Assembly (NCBI GenBank): GCA_948146395.1
Contig: OX411544.1
Coordinates: forward strand, 38,100,630 to 38,164,629
DNA length: 64,000 nucleotides
DNA from: Fragum whitleyi
Taxonomy: Eukaryota > Mollusca > Bivalvia > Cardiida > Cardiidae
Reading direction: 5' to 3'
The translations under genes and the position numbers were made by a program. Under the pieces are notes generated by a model. It saw only the letters and a program-made list of their open reading frames with translations. It made no database searches and was not told where the DNA came from. Positions 13,301 through 26,300 of this stretch are shown piece by piece. Positions within the stretch are counted from its first letter, which is position 1, and each line of letters begins with the position of its first letter.

Positions 13301-14252
13301 CTCCTTCTGAACCACTAGGCCGGTTTCAATGAAACTTTACCAGAATGTTCCTTGGGAGACCATTTCCAAAAATTGTTCATGAAATTTTGATTGCCCCATA
13401 AATATGGGCGTGGCAGGGCGGGGCTTTTTTTGAGCACGGCATCTTTGAAAGACATGTCCTCCTTAACCTCATGTTTTAATAAGATGAGTAAAGGGATGCA
13501 GGTTCATGGGGATTGAGTATTATGTTGCAATGTGGGCCATACCCAGTTTATGATTATAAAATAGGTCTTAGGAGAATTCTAAGTATTGTTTTCATTCAAA
13601 GAAAGCTTTATTTTTAAATGTCTTAAGATATAAATGCAGTGGAGCAACACAGGCCCTCTTTGGCCTCTTGTTTATAGGTAGTTTGTGAGAAACATTATAG
13701 AAATTTATTTTTTTTTTTTGCAAAACTTAGCAGTATAAGGGGCCAACTTATTTCAGGCCGGGACAGGGTCTGTTGTTGTTGTTTTTAAGGCCAGAAACCA
13801 GCCCTGCGTTCAGGCTGAAACAATAATGCAAATCATTTTCAAATTATACCCCACTTTGTATGCAAGTGCTCCTGAAAAATGGGGTATAACTTGAACCGTT
13901 TTGTCATCCTAAATGCAGGGCTGGCTTCCGACTAAAAAAAACCAGCAACAATGGGCCTCTGTTTGGGCCAGAAATATGTTGGCCCTAGGTTTTTGCCTTA
14001 CGGAATCAGCAATGATCCACTTCCTATTATTTTTCCCCAGATCTCAACAGACTGTGGTGAATTTAGAGAAGCTATCCAGGCTTATCATAGATTGATGGAT
14101 TTGAGAGATAAGTGGGAAGATGAACAGGTTGGTTGATCGGTCACGCAAAAAGGGACCATCTCCATAGATATGAAATTTTCCCTCCCCACTAAAGATATGT
14201 TGCTCACTTATATATGTCTTGAAAATAATGATTGACCCCCCCCCCCCCCCCA

Positions 14253-14300
<48 letters not shown>

Positions 14301-17300
14301 CTACAAAGTGGAAGGGTAAATTGATTTTCTGTCCAAAGTGACCTAGAATCATGAAACTTCTTACAATTGTTGCCCATGGCCTAAATAGGGAATCTCTTGT
14401 TTTGGGAGTCACAAAAGTCAAGGTCATTATTGTAATTTGTCCAAAACTGTTTACAATACTAGAACAAAGTGCCAGTTTGGGGTAGTCCGTTCTGCGACAG
14501 ATGTAATTTTCAGTTGTCATCTGTATCTTTTTATCACAAAGGTCCAAATTCTAATTTGAACATGACAGGAGCCAGCTGTAAATTAAACAGGTTATAAATG
14601 CTGCATTAGGAAGGGGATGGTTGGCTAATCAAAATATTTGATTTTTGTTTTCACTCAAATGTAAGATTTCCTCTGAGAAAAGCTAATCTTGACTGTGTCT
14701 AGAACAAATATTAGCAATGTTGTGTGCCATGTATTTTATTCTTTTAAGCTTAACTTGTATCACTGCTTGACTAACAGATTTTTATATCCTTGCAAAACGA
14801 ATGCTTTTTTGGGTAAACTGGAATCAGCCTGTCTGTCTGTCTGTCCATCTGTTTGTCCATCAGTCCATCCGTCTGTTGACATTTATACTAGTAATTTTGT
14901 GTCGCGAACTCCACCTTTAGTTTTCTTTCAAAAGCTTTGGAATTTTATACAATTATTTATCACATGTTGACATTTTGCAAGACCCAATTTTGAGGTCCCA
15001 ACTCCTCCTGGTTCAATAATTATCTGCCCTTGAACTTCAGAATTTTTTTTTTCTTTTCGTACACATAAACTCCTCCTTCATTTTTCTTTTGATAGCTTTA
15101 AAACCTTATACAACCATTTATCACATGTTGAAGGTTTGCAAGGCACAATTTAGAAGTCTCAAATCCCTAAGGTTCAAGAGTCATCTTTATACAGTCAAAT
15201 CTGTGTGAGCGGCCAACTATGCACTGGGGCCAATCTGCCGACAGTGGCCACTGGATTTCCCCCATGCAAATTCCTTCTTTAATTGCACTGTGAATAGCCT
15301 GATTTCCTGAAATGTAGCCAGCGGTCACCTTAATTGGTCTAATTCTAACTGTAGATCACACCTATACAACGGTCATCTGAAAAAACACACGACTTAATTA
15401 GTCCTGTTTGAAAAAATCGATAATCACCACTATAGTAAACAGCCGAAGTCGCTTTATAGAAATGTACAAGTTATAAACAACTAATTATCGATTTAATCCC
15501 GTGTTGTCGATTAAATGACGTGTAATTGGCCATTATTATTTATTTGATCTACCAAAATGATGATTATCAATTAAAGGATATGGAATTTCTCAGTTGTCGA
15601 GTCTCTTTAAATAAAATGATCTTGAGCATTACAGGTTGTTTACACATTAAGCAAACTGATTTCTCGAGGTCTTTAAAATGGACGAAAACCTGCTTTCTAG
15701 AAAGATCGTTGAGTATGTACAGTATGTGTTATGTATGGAATTGGGATGAAAAATAAAATAAACAATGAAATATTTTAATTGGTCTCATTTATTCTTATAT
15801 TTGAATCACAAAAGTCTATAGATATTTACATCACAAGTAATGTAAAGTAACAATGCAAAATGAAAAGGCACATGTAGAGGGAAAATATTGTGCACAAGTT
15901 AAAAATACTTAAAACAAGATAATTTTCACTTGCCCTAAGGATACTGTGAACAGCAGCCAATCTGTGTACAGCAGCCAATTTGGCCCTCTCCCTTGACTGG
16001 CTGCTGTACACAGATTCGACTGTATTTGAATCATTTTATTGCCTCTCCTGTAAAACATCTCATTCTCTGAAAGCCCTTGGGGGTTATTTAGTCTTATTCT
16101 GGGACAATTTCTTGTTTTTTCTACAGTAAACAAAACATTCTTTTAAACACACTGTCTGAATCAAGACAAGGTATTCTGTGATGGGTGTTTGTTAGAAAAG
16201 AAGAGTAGATAATTATGTCTATCTCAAGTCTTCATTACTTTCTACACTATTTTGAAGTATCGATATCCATTTCAATTCTTGTAGGATGATATCCCTTTAA
16301 TTGACAAACTAAGACCAAAAAAAAAAAAAATACACAAGTGTAGCCCATGGTCCAAGGATATAACACATTATTTTACATTATATATCATCATTTTCCATGT
16401 AACAGGTTTTAAAGGTCCTTGCTACAGCTATCCCAGCAGACACTCCAGATGCAAACAGACGACCTTCCAGATACCTACTGCCAAACTTAAAGGAATTATT
16501 TGGTAGAATCACAGCAAAGGTTAGTGGCTTGATTTTACATAGAAGAGTTTGCAAATAAGCTTATAAAGTGATTTTTAGGTTGGCTGTTTTCGGGGAAAAC
16601 ATGAGGTTTTGCTATAGCGTTGGCTTCTTTGTTGTCGTCATCATGCAAAAACTTTGACATTTTGTCATATGTCTGGTTCTACTGAAGGTATCCCACTTGA
16701 AACTTGGCACAGATATTCAGTATCAAAAGAGCAACCTATATTATCAAGGTGGTAAACTCTAGATGAATTTGGGCAAATTATGCCTCCTTTTTTACTTAGA
16801 TTTTTAAACCACCATCAAGCACTCAACAGCCAAGCAAGGCACCTGTGGGTGGTGCATTTGTTTTTTGAAAGATTGTTTATTTGTTCAAAACTGAGTGAAT
16901 AATTTGGTATTTGGCAGGAGGTATAGGCAAAGATCAGCCTGCACATATGTGGGGTTTGATCTAATGAACATCACCAATTTGCTTTCAAGTCAGAGGTTTT
17001 GAACCATAATTAGTAATAATACAGCTTTCAGCTCTATTTTGTAAGAGATTTTGATCACTATTTTAAAGATTTAACCTTTATTTCTTCTTTACAGGTGACA
17101 AATAATGCAGAGATCTGGAGGTTATATGCTGGATTGTGTGAAGGGGACACAGAAAAGGTATGGTGTATGAACTTTTCCTGAATTTGGTACTAGATCACAT
17201 GGAAAATAATCCTTAAATTTTAATAAAATAGGAAAAAACCACCATGGATAGCAAGGTTGTACATACTTTACAGAAACCATGGATCAGCAATTGTATTATT

Positions 17301-20300
17301 TTATATTACATTAATAAAAATAAAATTAATGTTCATCTAGTCAAAATATTAGGTTTGGTGAAATAAACCATCTGTAATAAGACATTGTTGCTTAATTCTA
17401 AATCTTGTAATTACAGCTTAAGAAAATTTAAAGCTTGACTGTTTTTGGAGAAAACCCAAAGTATTGTCAATGTTCGCGATGTTGGCTTAAGCTGACAAAT
17501 TTAAACTTGGTAATATCTTGCTTGTTAATGAAGACATCTTCAATAAACTTGGCATGTGCATTCATAATCACAAGAGCTATCCTGACTATCAAGGGGGGAT
17601 AACTCTGAAAGCACTTTTAGATTGGCTGTTTCTTGAGAAAACCTGAGGTATTATGATCACCTTGGCGGTGGCACAACAAACTTTAACCTTGGTTATATTT
17701 CTATTGTTATTGAAGATTTTTTCATGAAACTTGGAATGTGTGTTTACAATCACAAGAGCTACTCAGACCATCAATGGGAATAACTCTGAAAGCATTTTTT
17801 AAGAGTATACCCCCTTTTCAACTTTGAATTTTCGCATTATCCAGCACATGCAGCCATGCGTGCCACCTGTAGGTGGTGCTCTTGTAAGAGTAATGCCCTT
17901 TTGTCATATTTTTTTGCGTTATCCAGCAGCTGAGCATTGGCACATGTGGGCTGTGCTCTTGTTTGAATGTATTCTGTATATTTCAAACTGATAATTTTGG
18001 TGAGCACAAAAAAGAGGTGTTTTGTACTCAAAGAATCTTTGTTATACAATTCAGTCCTTACAGTATCTACAAAGATCACAGCGTTGTTTATTACAAAAGA
18101 AAGATTGGGAAAAGAAGGAGGACGATTGTGAAAAAGTTACTTCCCAGTCCATACAGTTAGCAGATGGTATGTATTCATGATATTGATATAAGTCATATAA
18201 GTGCGAGAGATTTCCAACAATTTAAAAAATGCGCAAACCAAAGACTCTGACAAGCCTGTGCATCTGCACAGTCTTACCGGAGTCTTAACTATGCGTTTAG
18301 TGGATAGATTAGGTCTCAAAGTATCTATAGATCTTCAGGTAACTTTGAAATTACTGTATGAGGCTGTATACACTACTTGAAAATCGCCCCTAACGAACAT
18401 TTCAAATTGTTGGAAATGTCACTCACAGGCTCAAATATGAATGTTTGAGGGCATTCATGTTTCACAAACACTTCTAGTTTCAATATTTTCCTGTTAAAAT
18501 CAGACAGTAAAGGCATGTGGAGCAATTGAGGCACTAAGCAACTTTCTAAGCCGCTGCCATTAAATGACAACAGACTTATTTAGTTATAGAGTCTGTGTGT
18601 AAGTATGTGGGTGGGTGCATGTCCCACAAAGGCATTCTTGTCTGGAGCAAAACTTTAACATTTCGATGGTTCAGCGCGAAACAGTTGTAACTCCCTTTGT
18701 TTATAGGGAGTTGCAACCGTTTCACGCTGAGCCCTCGATTTATGGATGAATTTCTAATTAACTTGGCACATTTGTTCCATTAGGTGAGTCAAGTGTCATG
18801 CTAAGAGGTTGTCCAGATACACTCAAGGTCACAACTGAAGGTCAGGGGAAAAAACAAGTATTTTTGGAACACACTAGCCTGTGACACATTTCTAGTGCTT
18901 TATTTTCTTCCTTAGATACAAAAAATTTTGGTTTTAACCCTTGTCACGCTGAATAAATTTTGGCTCTAAATTTTCATCAAAATCAAAGGGCAAAAAGCAC
19001 CAAAAGTCCCAAAAGTAGGTCAATTTTTATTTGAAAAAATAATCTATTGACAATTCTGGTTTGAAAGTGAGAAACAGGTGGTGTAGACTAACATCAGTGC
19101 AGGCTGATGTTTGTCTATAGCTCCTGCCAAAGCAGGAATATGCGGGGTTCAGCATGACAAGGGTTAAATTCATCCAAACAGCTACATAAATTGTTGCATT
19201 TCCTTTCTCCTTTTCCAGTGTATATCCAGATGATGCAGAAGACAGACAACCAATCACAGAAGTTACAGATGATGTCTTCAGCCAAACTCATGTTAAAGGG
19301 TGTTCTTACAAAGATGAAGGTATAGTAACTGCTTACTACAGTAAATCATTGCTTTTCTATTAAAATCTCATAACTACAGCTTGAAAATCAACAAAATTCA
19401 CTATATGCAGGGCTTGAACCCGCAACTATCTGGTTAAAAGTCAAGGACGTTATCTACCTGATCAATGAGCAAGACATTGTGTTGTCTGATTTGAGCTTGA
19501 TTTTTGTGTCGAGCCATTTTTGGTTACATCATAAATTGCTTGGTGTCCAAACAAGGAAATGACAAACAAGGAAACTAAAAGTGTGTTTCAATGTTACTTC
19601 TTATCATTTCCTTGAGTAATTCCATTCATAGTTACTACCAGTTTTAAGATGTTTTCTGTTTTGATTTTGGTAGGCATTGACAGGGATGCATCTAGGGCGC
19701 GGCATTGCGGGATTGCCGCGAATTTTTGTAAATGCCCCCCAATTTACCAAATTCGTGCGGGAAAATCCCGCAAAAAAGTCAAAATTTCGGGCCTGAAAAT
19801 ATGAATGTCGGATGCAAGAAGTCGGAGATTTCGCCTGTAAACGGGTTAACTCAAACGAACTAGGTCAATCAATTGTACTCAAATGTACTAAATAACCAGT
19901 TCTTGATAATTCGGGGATACAGGATAACAAAAACGTAACGATACTGTCAACCAGAAGAAGAAAACAATTCCACTCGCACCGTCCCGTAACAGACTCCGCC
20001 CAATATAATGTCCACGTGTTCAAACTATCAATTGGAAAATCACTCGGCCTTTTTCGTAGATTCTTCGGGGTTCCCGAGTGCCAAATAAGGTTACTATTAC
20101 TACGGAAAGACCCGCGAAAATTGCACGCGCTATGACGAATTACCTGCAGTGACGTCAGATGTGAGTCCATACCAAATCGCAATATTTCGGCATCGATTTG
20201 CTATGATAAAACGTCTTTGATTGCTGGAATATTCCAACGAATTCGGACCACTTCGGCCTTGATTATCTACGAGAAATTACGTAGTTTCCCATATTGGAAT

Positions 20301-23300
20301 GCTGCATAACACAACATGTGTAAAATCATACATTTGTGAACTAGGAAATGGCGAATCTTTTACGTTACTTTTCGAAACGCACATCGCCCGAGAGAACCGG
20401 CGATGATCAAGATTCGCAGGAAAATGAACGAGGATCTAGATCTGATTCTATAGAAACAATCGATTCTGTCAATGATTCTGTGGAACCGCCGGCCGCGAAA
20501 AGACGTAAACATGCGTTCATGGAATCGTGGAAAGCAACCCGGCCTTGGCTTAATGTGGACTCAAAAAACAAAATGTACTGTTCTTGGTGTGTTAAAAGTA
20601 AAAAGAGCAACGCATTCACAATCGGGTGTACGAATTTCCGTACGTCAACGCTGGATAGGCACGTGGCATTGCCTTCACACAAGGAGGCAATGCATGACAT
20701 TACCTTACGAGCAAATATGGAGAGTGCTTCAAAAACAGTTTTCAACAAAAAGACTGATTCTCTATTACGTGCATTACAGACAACATACTGGCTAGCTAAA
20801 GAAAATGTTGCATCTAGTAAATATGGTTCTCTTTTGGATTTCCTGGACTTTCAAGGAGTAGATATTTCTAGCATGGCAGTTGGGGGAAATGCTTCTTATC
20901 AGTCAAGAACGACAGTTGAAGAATTTCAGGTGAGATAAATTTCAGACAATTTTTCAAAGCTGAAAGTTTTGTATTAAGACCTGACTTTTTAAGTCCCAAC
21001 ACCCTCCCTTTTTATGTCATCCATTTTTGTATATTATGATCATTTGTTATCTATAGTCTAATATTTGTTATTTCCAAACACTCTTGTAAAGTCTCGCCTT
21101 TTTTTTTAATTTTTACCAAATACTATGTCATAAAATATGTTTGAACCGGTAACATTTAATGATTAAGTTGGGAAAACTAGCAAAGAATGATTAAAAGTAA
21201 TTTTATTGTCAATGAGTTTTGTTAGCTATGATAAGTCTGAAAGTTAAAAATGTAGTATCTTTAGACTTTAAACACATTAAAAAGTAAGTCTTATCGTAAG
21301 AAAAAATGAAACTACAGCCTGTAGTCTCATGTATTTTTAAAAAAATGATATTCATTTTTTAAATGATTTACCTGCCAACTCAGATTCTTTTATTTTTTTT
21401 TCAGGAGAGCTTATGTGAAGTAATAGAGGAGGAATTACTTTATAAGGTCCACAAGAGTCCCTATATCAGTATTATGTGTGATGAAAGTACGGATATTTCA
21501 AACAGCAAGAAACTAATTGTGTACACAAGAATTATTGATCCAGATAATTTTAGAGCATCGACACATTTTCTGGGAAATGTAACAATAAAGGGTTCTTCGT
21601 GTACAGCTGAAGTGTTATTCAATGAGATGAGTAAATTCCTGGAAGAAAAGAAAATAAACTTAAGTAAAGTGTTAGGGTTTGGTAGTGACGGGGCGTCAGT
21701 AATGACAGGTAGAAAAAGTGGTGTAGCCACTAGATTCAGAGAGAAAAGTCCACATCTTATTGGTATACACTGTATGGCTCACAGGTTGAATTTATGTACT
21801 GCACAGGCTTCAAAACATATTCCTTACATGAAAGATTTTGAGGAAATATTTGTACAGTTATACAGATATTTTGAAAAATCAGCAAATAGAGAGGCAGAAC
21901 TTAAAGAAATACAAAAAATAGTGGACAGTCCAGAGCTAAAAATAAAGGAGGTTCATGAAATAAGGTGGCTAGCCTTTTATGATGCTTTAATAGCTGTGTT
22001 TCATAGTTATAAAGCAATCATAACATATTTTAAAAGAAACCAAAAGGCAAAAGGTGGGCAGGAAATTCTGGAAAAAATGACTGATTACAGATTCGTCTCA
22101 ATCATGTATCTGATGATGGACATCATACCTTACTTATCACAACTTTGTCTTCTGTTACAAAAGTCTGAAATTGATATTTCAGCAATAAAACCAGCTATAG
22201 AGAATACATTGGAGTGTGTTAAAAGAGCACAGCAGGGCAAAACTCATTACCAAAGTGTTTTGAAGGAGAACTTAAAAGAAGTTAAGGTGAATGATAAAAT
22301 CAGAGTGTCATTTAAAGAAATTGAGTTATGTGTTCATAGAAGCACAATCAAGAAAGCCTCAGATGACATTGATAAAATTAGAAAAGAGTTTTCCACAGAA
22401 CTAATAGCTCAACTCACTGCAAGATTTCCATCTGATAGTCGAGGTGTTGCAGAAGCATTTGATGTCCTGGGGCTCAGGAATTTGACATTCTTATCAAGCA
22501 CAGAGGTTGAGAGTCATGGAATTGATAAAATACAAATATTATGTGCACACTTTGGTGAGGAGAAGTCTGTGAGTAATGTTAGTAGTGCCCCATTAATTGA
22601 TAAAGATAAAACTTTAGCTGAATGGAGTCTTGCCAAAACTGTAATAAAGCAGGAACTTTATGCCAGGGATAGAATGCATGAGCTGTGGACATCAGTACAT
22701 ACACATCATAAGGAAACCTTTCCTAACCTCCTTAAACTTGCATCAATAGCTGCTATTATGCCCTATCAGACTGCAGACTGTGAAAGAGGGTTTAGTCAGC
22801 AAAACATTACAAAAAGTAAATTGAGAAATAGATTGGAACAAACTAGTCTCCATAGACTGATGATGATTAAATTGGAAGGTCCACCCATTAGAGATTTTGA
22901 CTATCCTAAGGCCTTGAGGAAATGGCAAGAGAAGAAGGACAGGAGGGTCTTTAAACACAAATAGTTGTACTATGTACAACAAATAATTTGTAAAAAGAGT
23001 TACAGGAGTTTAATGAAACATTTTTGTGTTTTAAGTGCCTTTTAAAAGTTATAACTATTGTATAGACATAATTGAGCTCCGTCTGTCAGTCCGTCCATCT
23101 GTCCGTCCGTCCATCCATACGTCCATCCATACGTCCGTCCACTTTTCTTGTCAACACAACTCCTCCTAAACTTCTGGCTGGATCTTCTTGAAACTTGGTC
23201 AATGTTATCACCTCAATTGGTAGATGTGCATGAAGGAAGGATTTTACGGTTCGTTGATTTTTGCCTGAGTTATGCCCCTTGATAACTTAGTCTCTAGGTC

Positions 23301-26300
23301 TACTTTTCTTGTCAACGCAACTCCTCCTAAGTTTCTGGCTGGATCTTCTTGAAACTTGGTCAATGTTATCACCTCAATTGGTAGATGAGCATGAAGTAAG
23401 GATTTTATGGTTCATTAATTTTACCCTAAATTATGCTCCCTTAAAACTTAGTAGCTAGGGCTTATTGAAATTGCAGCCTTTTGAACACAACTCCTCCTTA
23501 CTTTTTTGTCTTTATTTAAATGAAAGTTGGTCAATGTCATCACCATAATTTGTAGATGTACATGGATCAAGGATTTTATGGCTCATTCATTACCCTGAAT
23601 TATGCCCCCCTTAAAACTTAGTGCCTTTATTGAAATTGCAGCCTTGTGAAGGCAATTCCTCCAAACTTTTTGTCTTCATTTAAATGAAACTTGGTCATTT
23701 TCAATTTGGTTCTGTCAAAATAAGTAGTGTCTACAATTATTTTCGTGAAACAGCAGCAAAGTGGCGGCGTATTTTGTGACGATGGCACTCTTGTATAACT
23801 ATTGTGTCAATGTTCATCTTGATCTATTTTTTGTATTCCGAACTTTTTTGAGCCGAAAAAAAACCAGACAAGTTAAAATAGGTCAATAACTCATATTATT
23901 TCTGATCATGGGGAATTATTGTGTCATGGTAGGCTGTCTTAAACTTAAATATTTTAAAAAAGATGCAACAAAGACACTTTCCTTTGAGATTCAGTCCCAA
24001 AAAACATGAAAAGACGTAACATTTATTCCTACATACCCTTGCTCTTCCACTGCATTCGCCATGTTTAGGAAATGAGCCACTTACTTCATTCAGATTGTCA
24101 CTTATATCTTACACAAACATATTATCTAAAATAAATCGGTAATAATATTTAAAGAAGTTTATAATATCGATCCTTAACTGGTAGCAATGACGTAACTTCT
24201 TGGAAGCAAATCCTTCCCAAAATGTCGATGATAAATAGAAAAAAATCGTCTCACAAGAAAATCACGTATTCGTACCCTTTCAATCACGTAACAATCAAAT
24301 TTCACCCACGTTCACTCTGTGTGACCAATCAAGGTCAATAACATTTGAAAAATGGTTCGGTTGACAGACTTAACAAAATTGACACGAACGTTACGTCATT
24401 TTTATGCAAACTATTTCATCTAAATCATAGAATATACATATATTTTTCTACGTCAAACAGTTTTACTAAATCCTTTAATTTGTAGACGAAAAAAATGAAT
24501 ATTTGCATTTAGGGTAGGTTCGGCATTATTTTTCTTACCATGCCTTTTCTATAAAGGTACTTTTAAAGTGGTCACCAATTTGTCCAATATATCAGCATAA
24601 ATGGCATTATTTTATTATTAGTTTGCTATTGGACCTTCTAGCTGCATACCTATGAAGATTCAGATGTACTTTATTGTAAAAATGAGTCAAAATTATACTT
24701 TTTGATATAAAGAAATCACACTAAAATTCAGTTTTGGTCAATGTAACCAAAATTGGCTGGACATAAAAACCAGTGTCATTTCCATATTAATTATGCTTGT
24801 ACATCTAAGAAAGTTGACACATTGATACTTGATTTTCACCTACTTAATTAGTGCTGGTATTGTTAGCTCCACTGGAACAAAGAAATTTGGATTTACCCCC
24901 AAATATGGGCGTGGCAAGGCAGGGCTTATTGCAAGCCTGAAATCTTTGAATGGAATCTCTTCCTGAACCATTGGGTCTATTTCAATGAAACTTTACAAGA
25001 ATATTCCTTGGGTGACCCTCTTCTAAAGTTGTTCAAGAAATTTGGGTTGACCCTCTAGTATGGGCGTTGCAGGGCCGGGCTTATTTTGAGCCCGAAATCT
25101 TTGAAAGACATCCCCTGAACCATTGGGCTAATTTCAATGAAACTTTACCAGAATGTTCCATGGGTGACCCTCTTCAGGGGTGCCAGCGGTCTTGAAAATT
25201 CAGGGAAATTGGATGTTTTTTCAAGGTCAGGGAATTGTCAGGGAATTTTGAAATTTGGTCAGTGAAAAATGAAAATCCTGAAAAGTCAGTGAAAAGTCAG
25301 GGAAAAATTATATCAAAGGCTGAAAGATGTTTGTATTGAAGGTTTTCAATAGCTATGGCATTCTTTAAGCATTTGATATTTGACTATCACACTCACAATT
25401 AAGCATTAAATTCAAATAACAGTAAGTAAGGTATAAAAGTGATTTTAAGAAGCATCACCTTAACTTGGTGATTATAATTACCAGTTTTTATCTTAGAACT
25501 TCATTCAGCCTAAAGATTGAAAGGCTTTGCAACCCTTGCCTACAGAGCTGACTAATCAATCAGATTTTCTGTTGTATTTTAGCCTGTTTTGGCAGAAGAG
25601 CTGTACTCATTGCTAAAGTTAGTTCTTGACAGGTTTATAAAGCCAGAAGTCCTAAACAAAGCTAACACCAAAGCAAAATTGGCCAACATTGATGTAAATG
25701 CTACAGAAAATGTGGTTCATGCAAAGAATGTAGAATTAGGATTTGCAACATTTGTCTTCAAACATGATGGAAGTTGGTTCAATTTGTAAATGCAATGCTT
25801 TGCCTTTAAACTAACTTTCTTCACTCATGTATTAGATGCATTCAAGTCAATAATTTTAAAGTGATTATTTCATGATATGCCAAAATAGGCCCTATGTTCT
25901 TGTTTTCACAATCAGTGAAGATAATCATGATGCAATGTTCATGTAATTGTGTTACATTTTTATTGTTCTTAAGTTCAGAAATGTTAGAATATTAAGTTTT
26001 GTCATGCAAGTATTACTCTTATAGTCTTGGTGTTATAATGTGTTTCCTAAGTTGGAAGGCAACTGAGTAATGATTCGATTGTCATGTCATACTCATGTTT
26101 CATCAACCAACTGTCACACTGTGTTTATAAATATAGAAATAATTGAAGATTGAAAAATAGTAAGAATACAATGTTTGAATCATTATTTGATGTAAATGTT
26201 TTATATTTTGGAAAGTAGATACAATTATGCAAAAAAATCATGGGAGGATTGGACGGCTATAGGGGAGGTAAGGTCACTAATACATAAATTGGTTTACAAA

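Larger units (their letters stand above)
20348..22964 (+). mobile_element. hAT-family transposase gene, apparently intact, two exons
   Basis: Exon 1 (20348-20929, donor gtgaga) encodes 194 residues with a TTF/BED-like zinc finger: [34 protein letters not shown]. Exon 2 (21405-22964, acceptor tttttttcag, same phase) encodes 519 residues with an RNase-H-like fold. First Asp in [11 protein letters not shown], second in [12 protein letters not shown], then [11 protein letters not shown] and [10 protein letters not shown], and a C-terminal dimerisation block with the third acidic residue in [17 protein letters not shown]. Total about 713 residues with no stop or frameshift. It resembles the ZNF862/KIAA1586 type of hAT proteins. 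It lies in the last TTC27 intron, same strand, and is absent from the duplicate at 60.6 kb. It could be an active or recently active transposon, or a domesticated gene; the 3' TIR was not found. Confidence 0.88.

Noticed and set aside
14044..14547. 167-codon minus-strand ORF
   Set aside because: It crosses an (AC)n/poly-C tract and the antisense of a TTC27 exon; no family resemblance.
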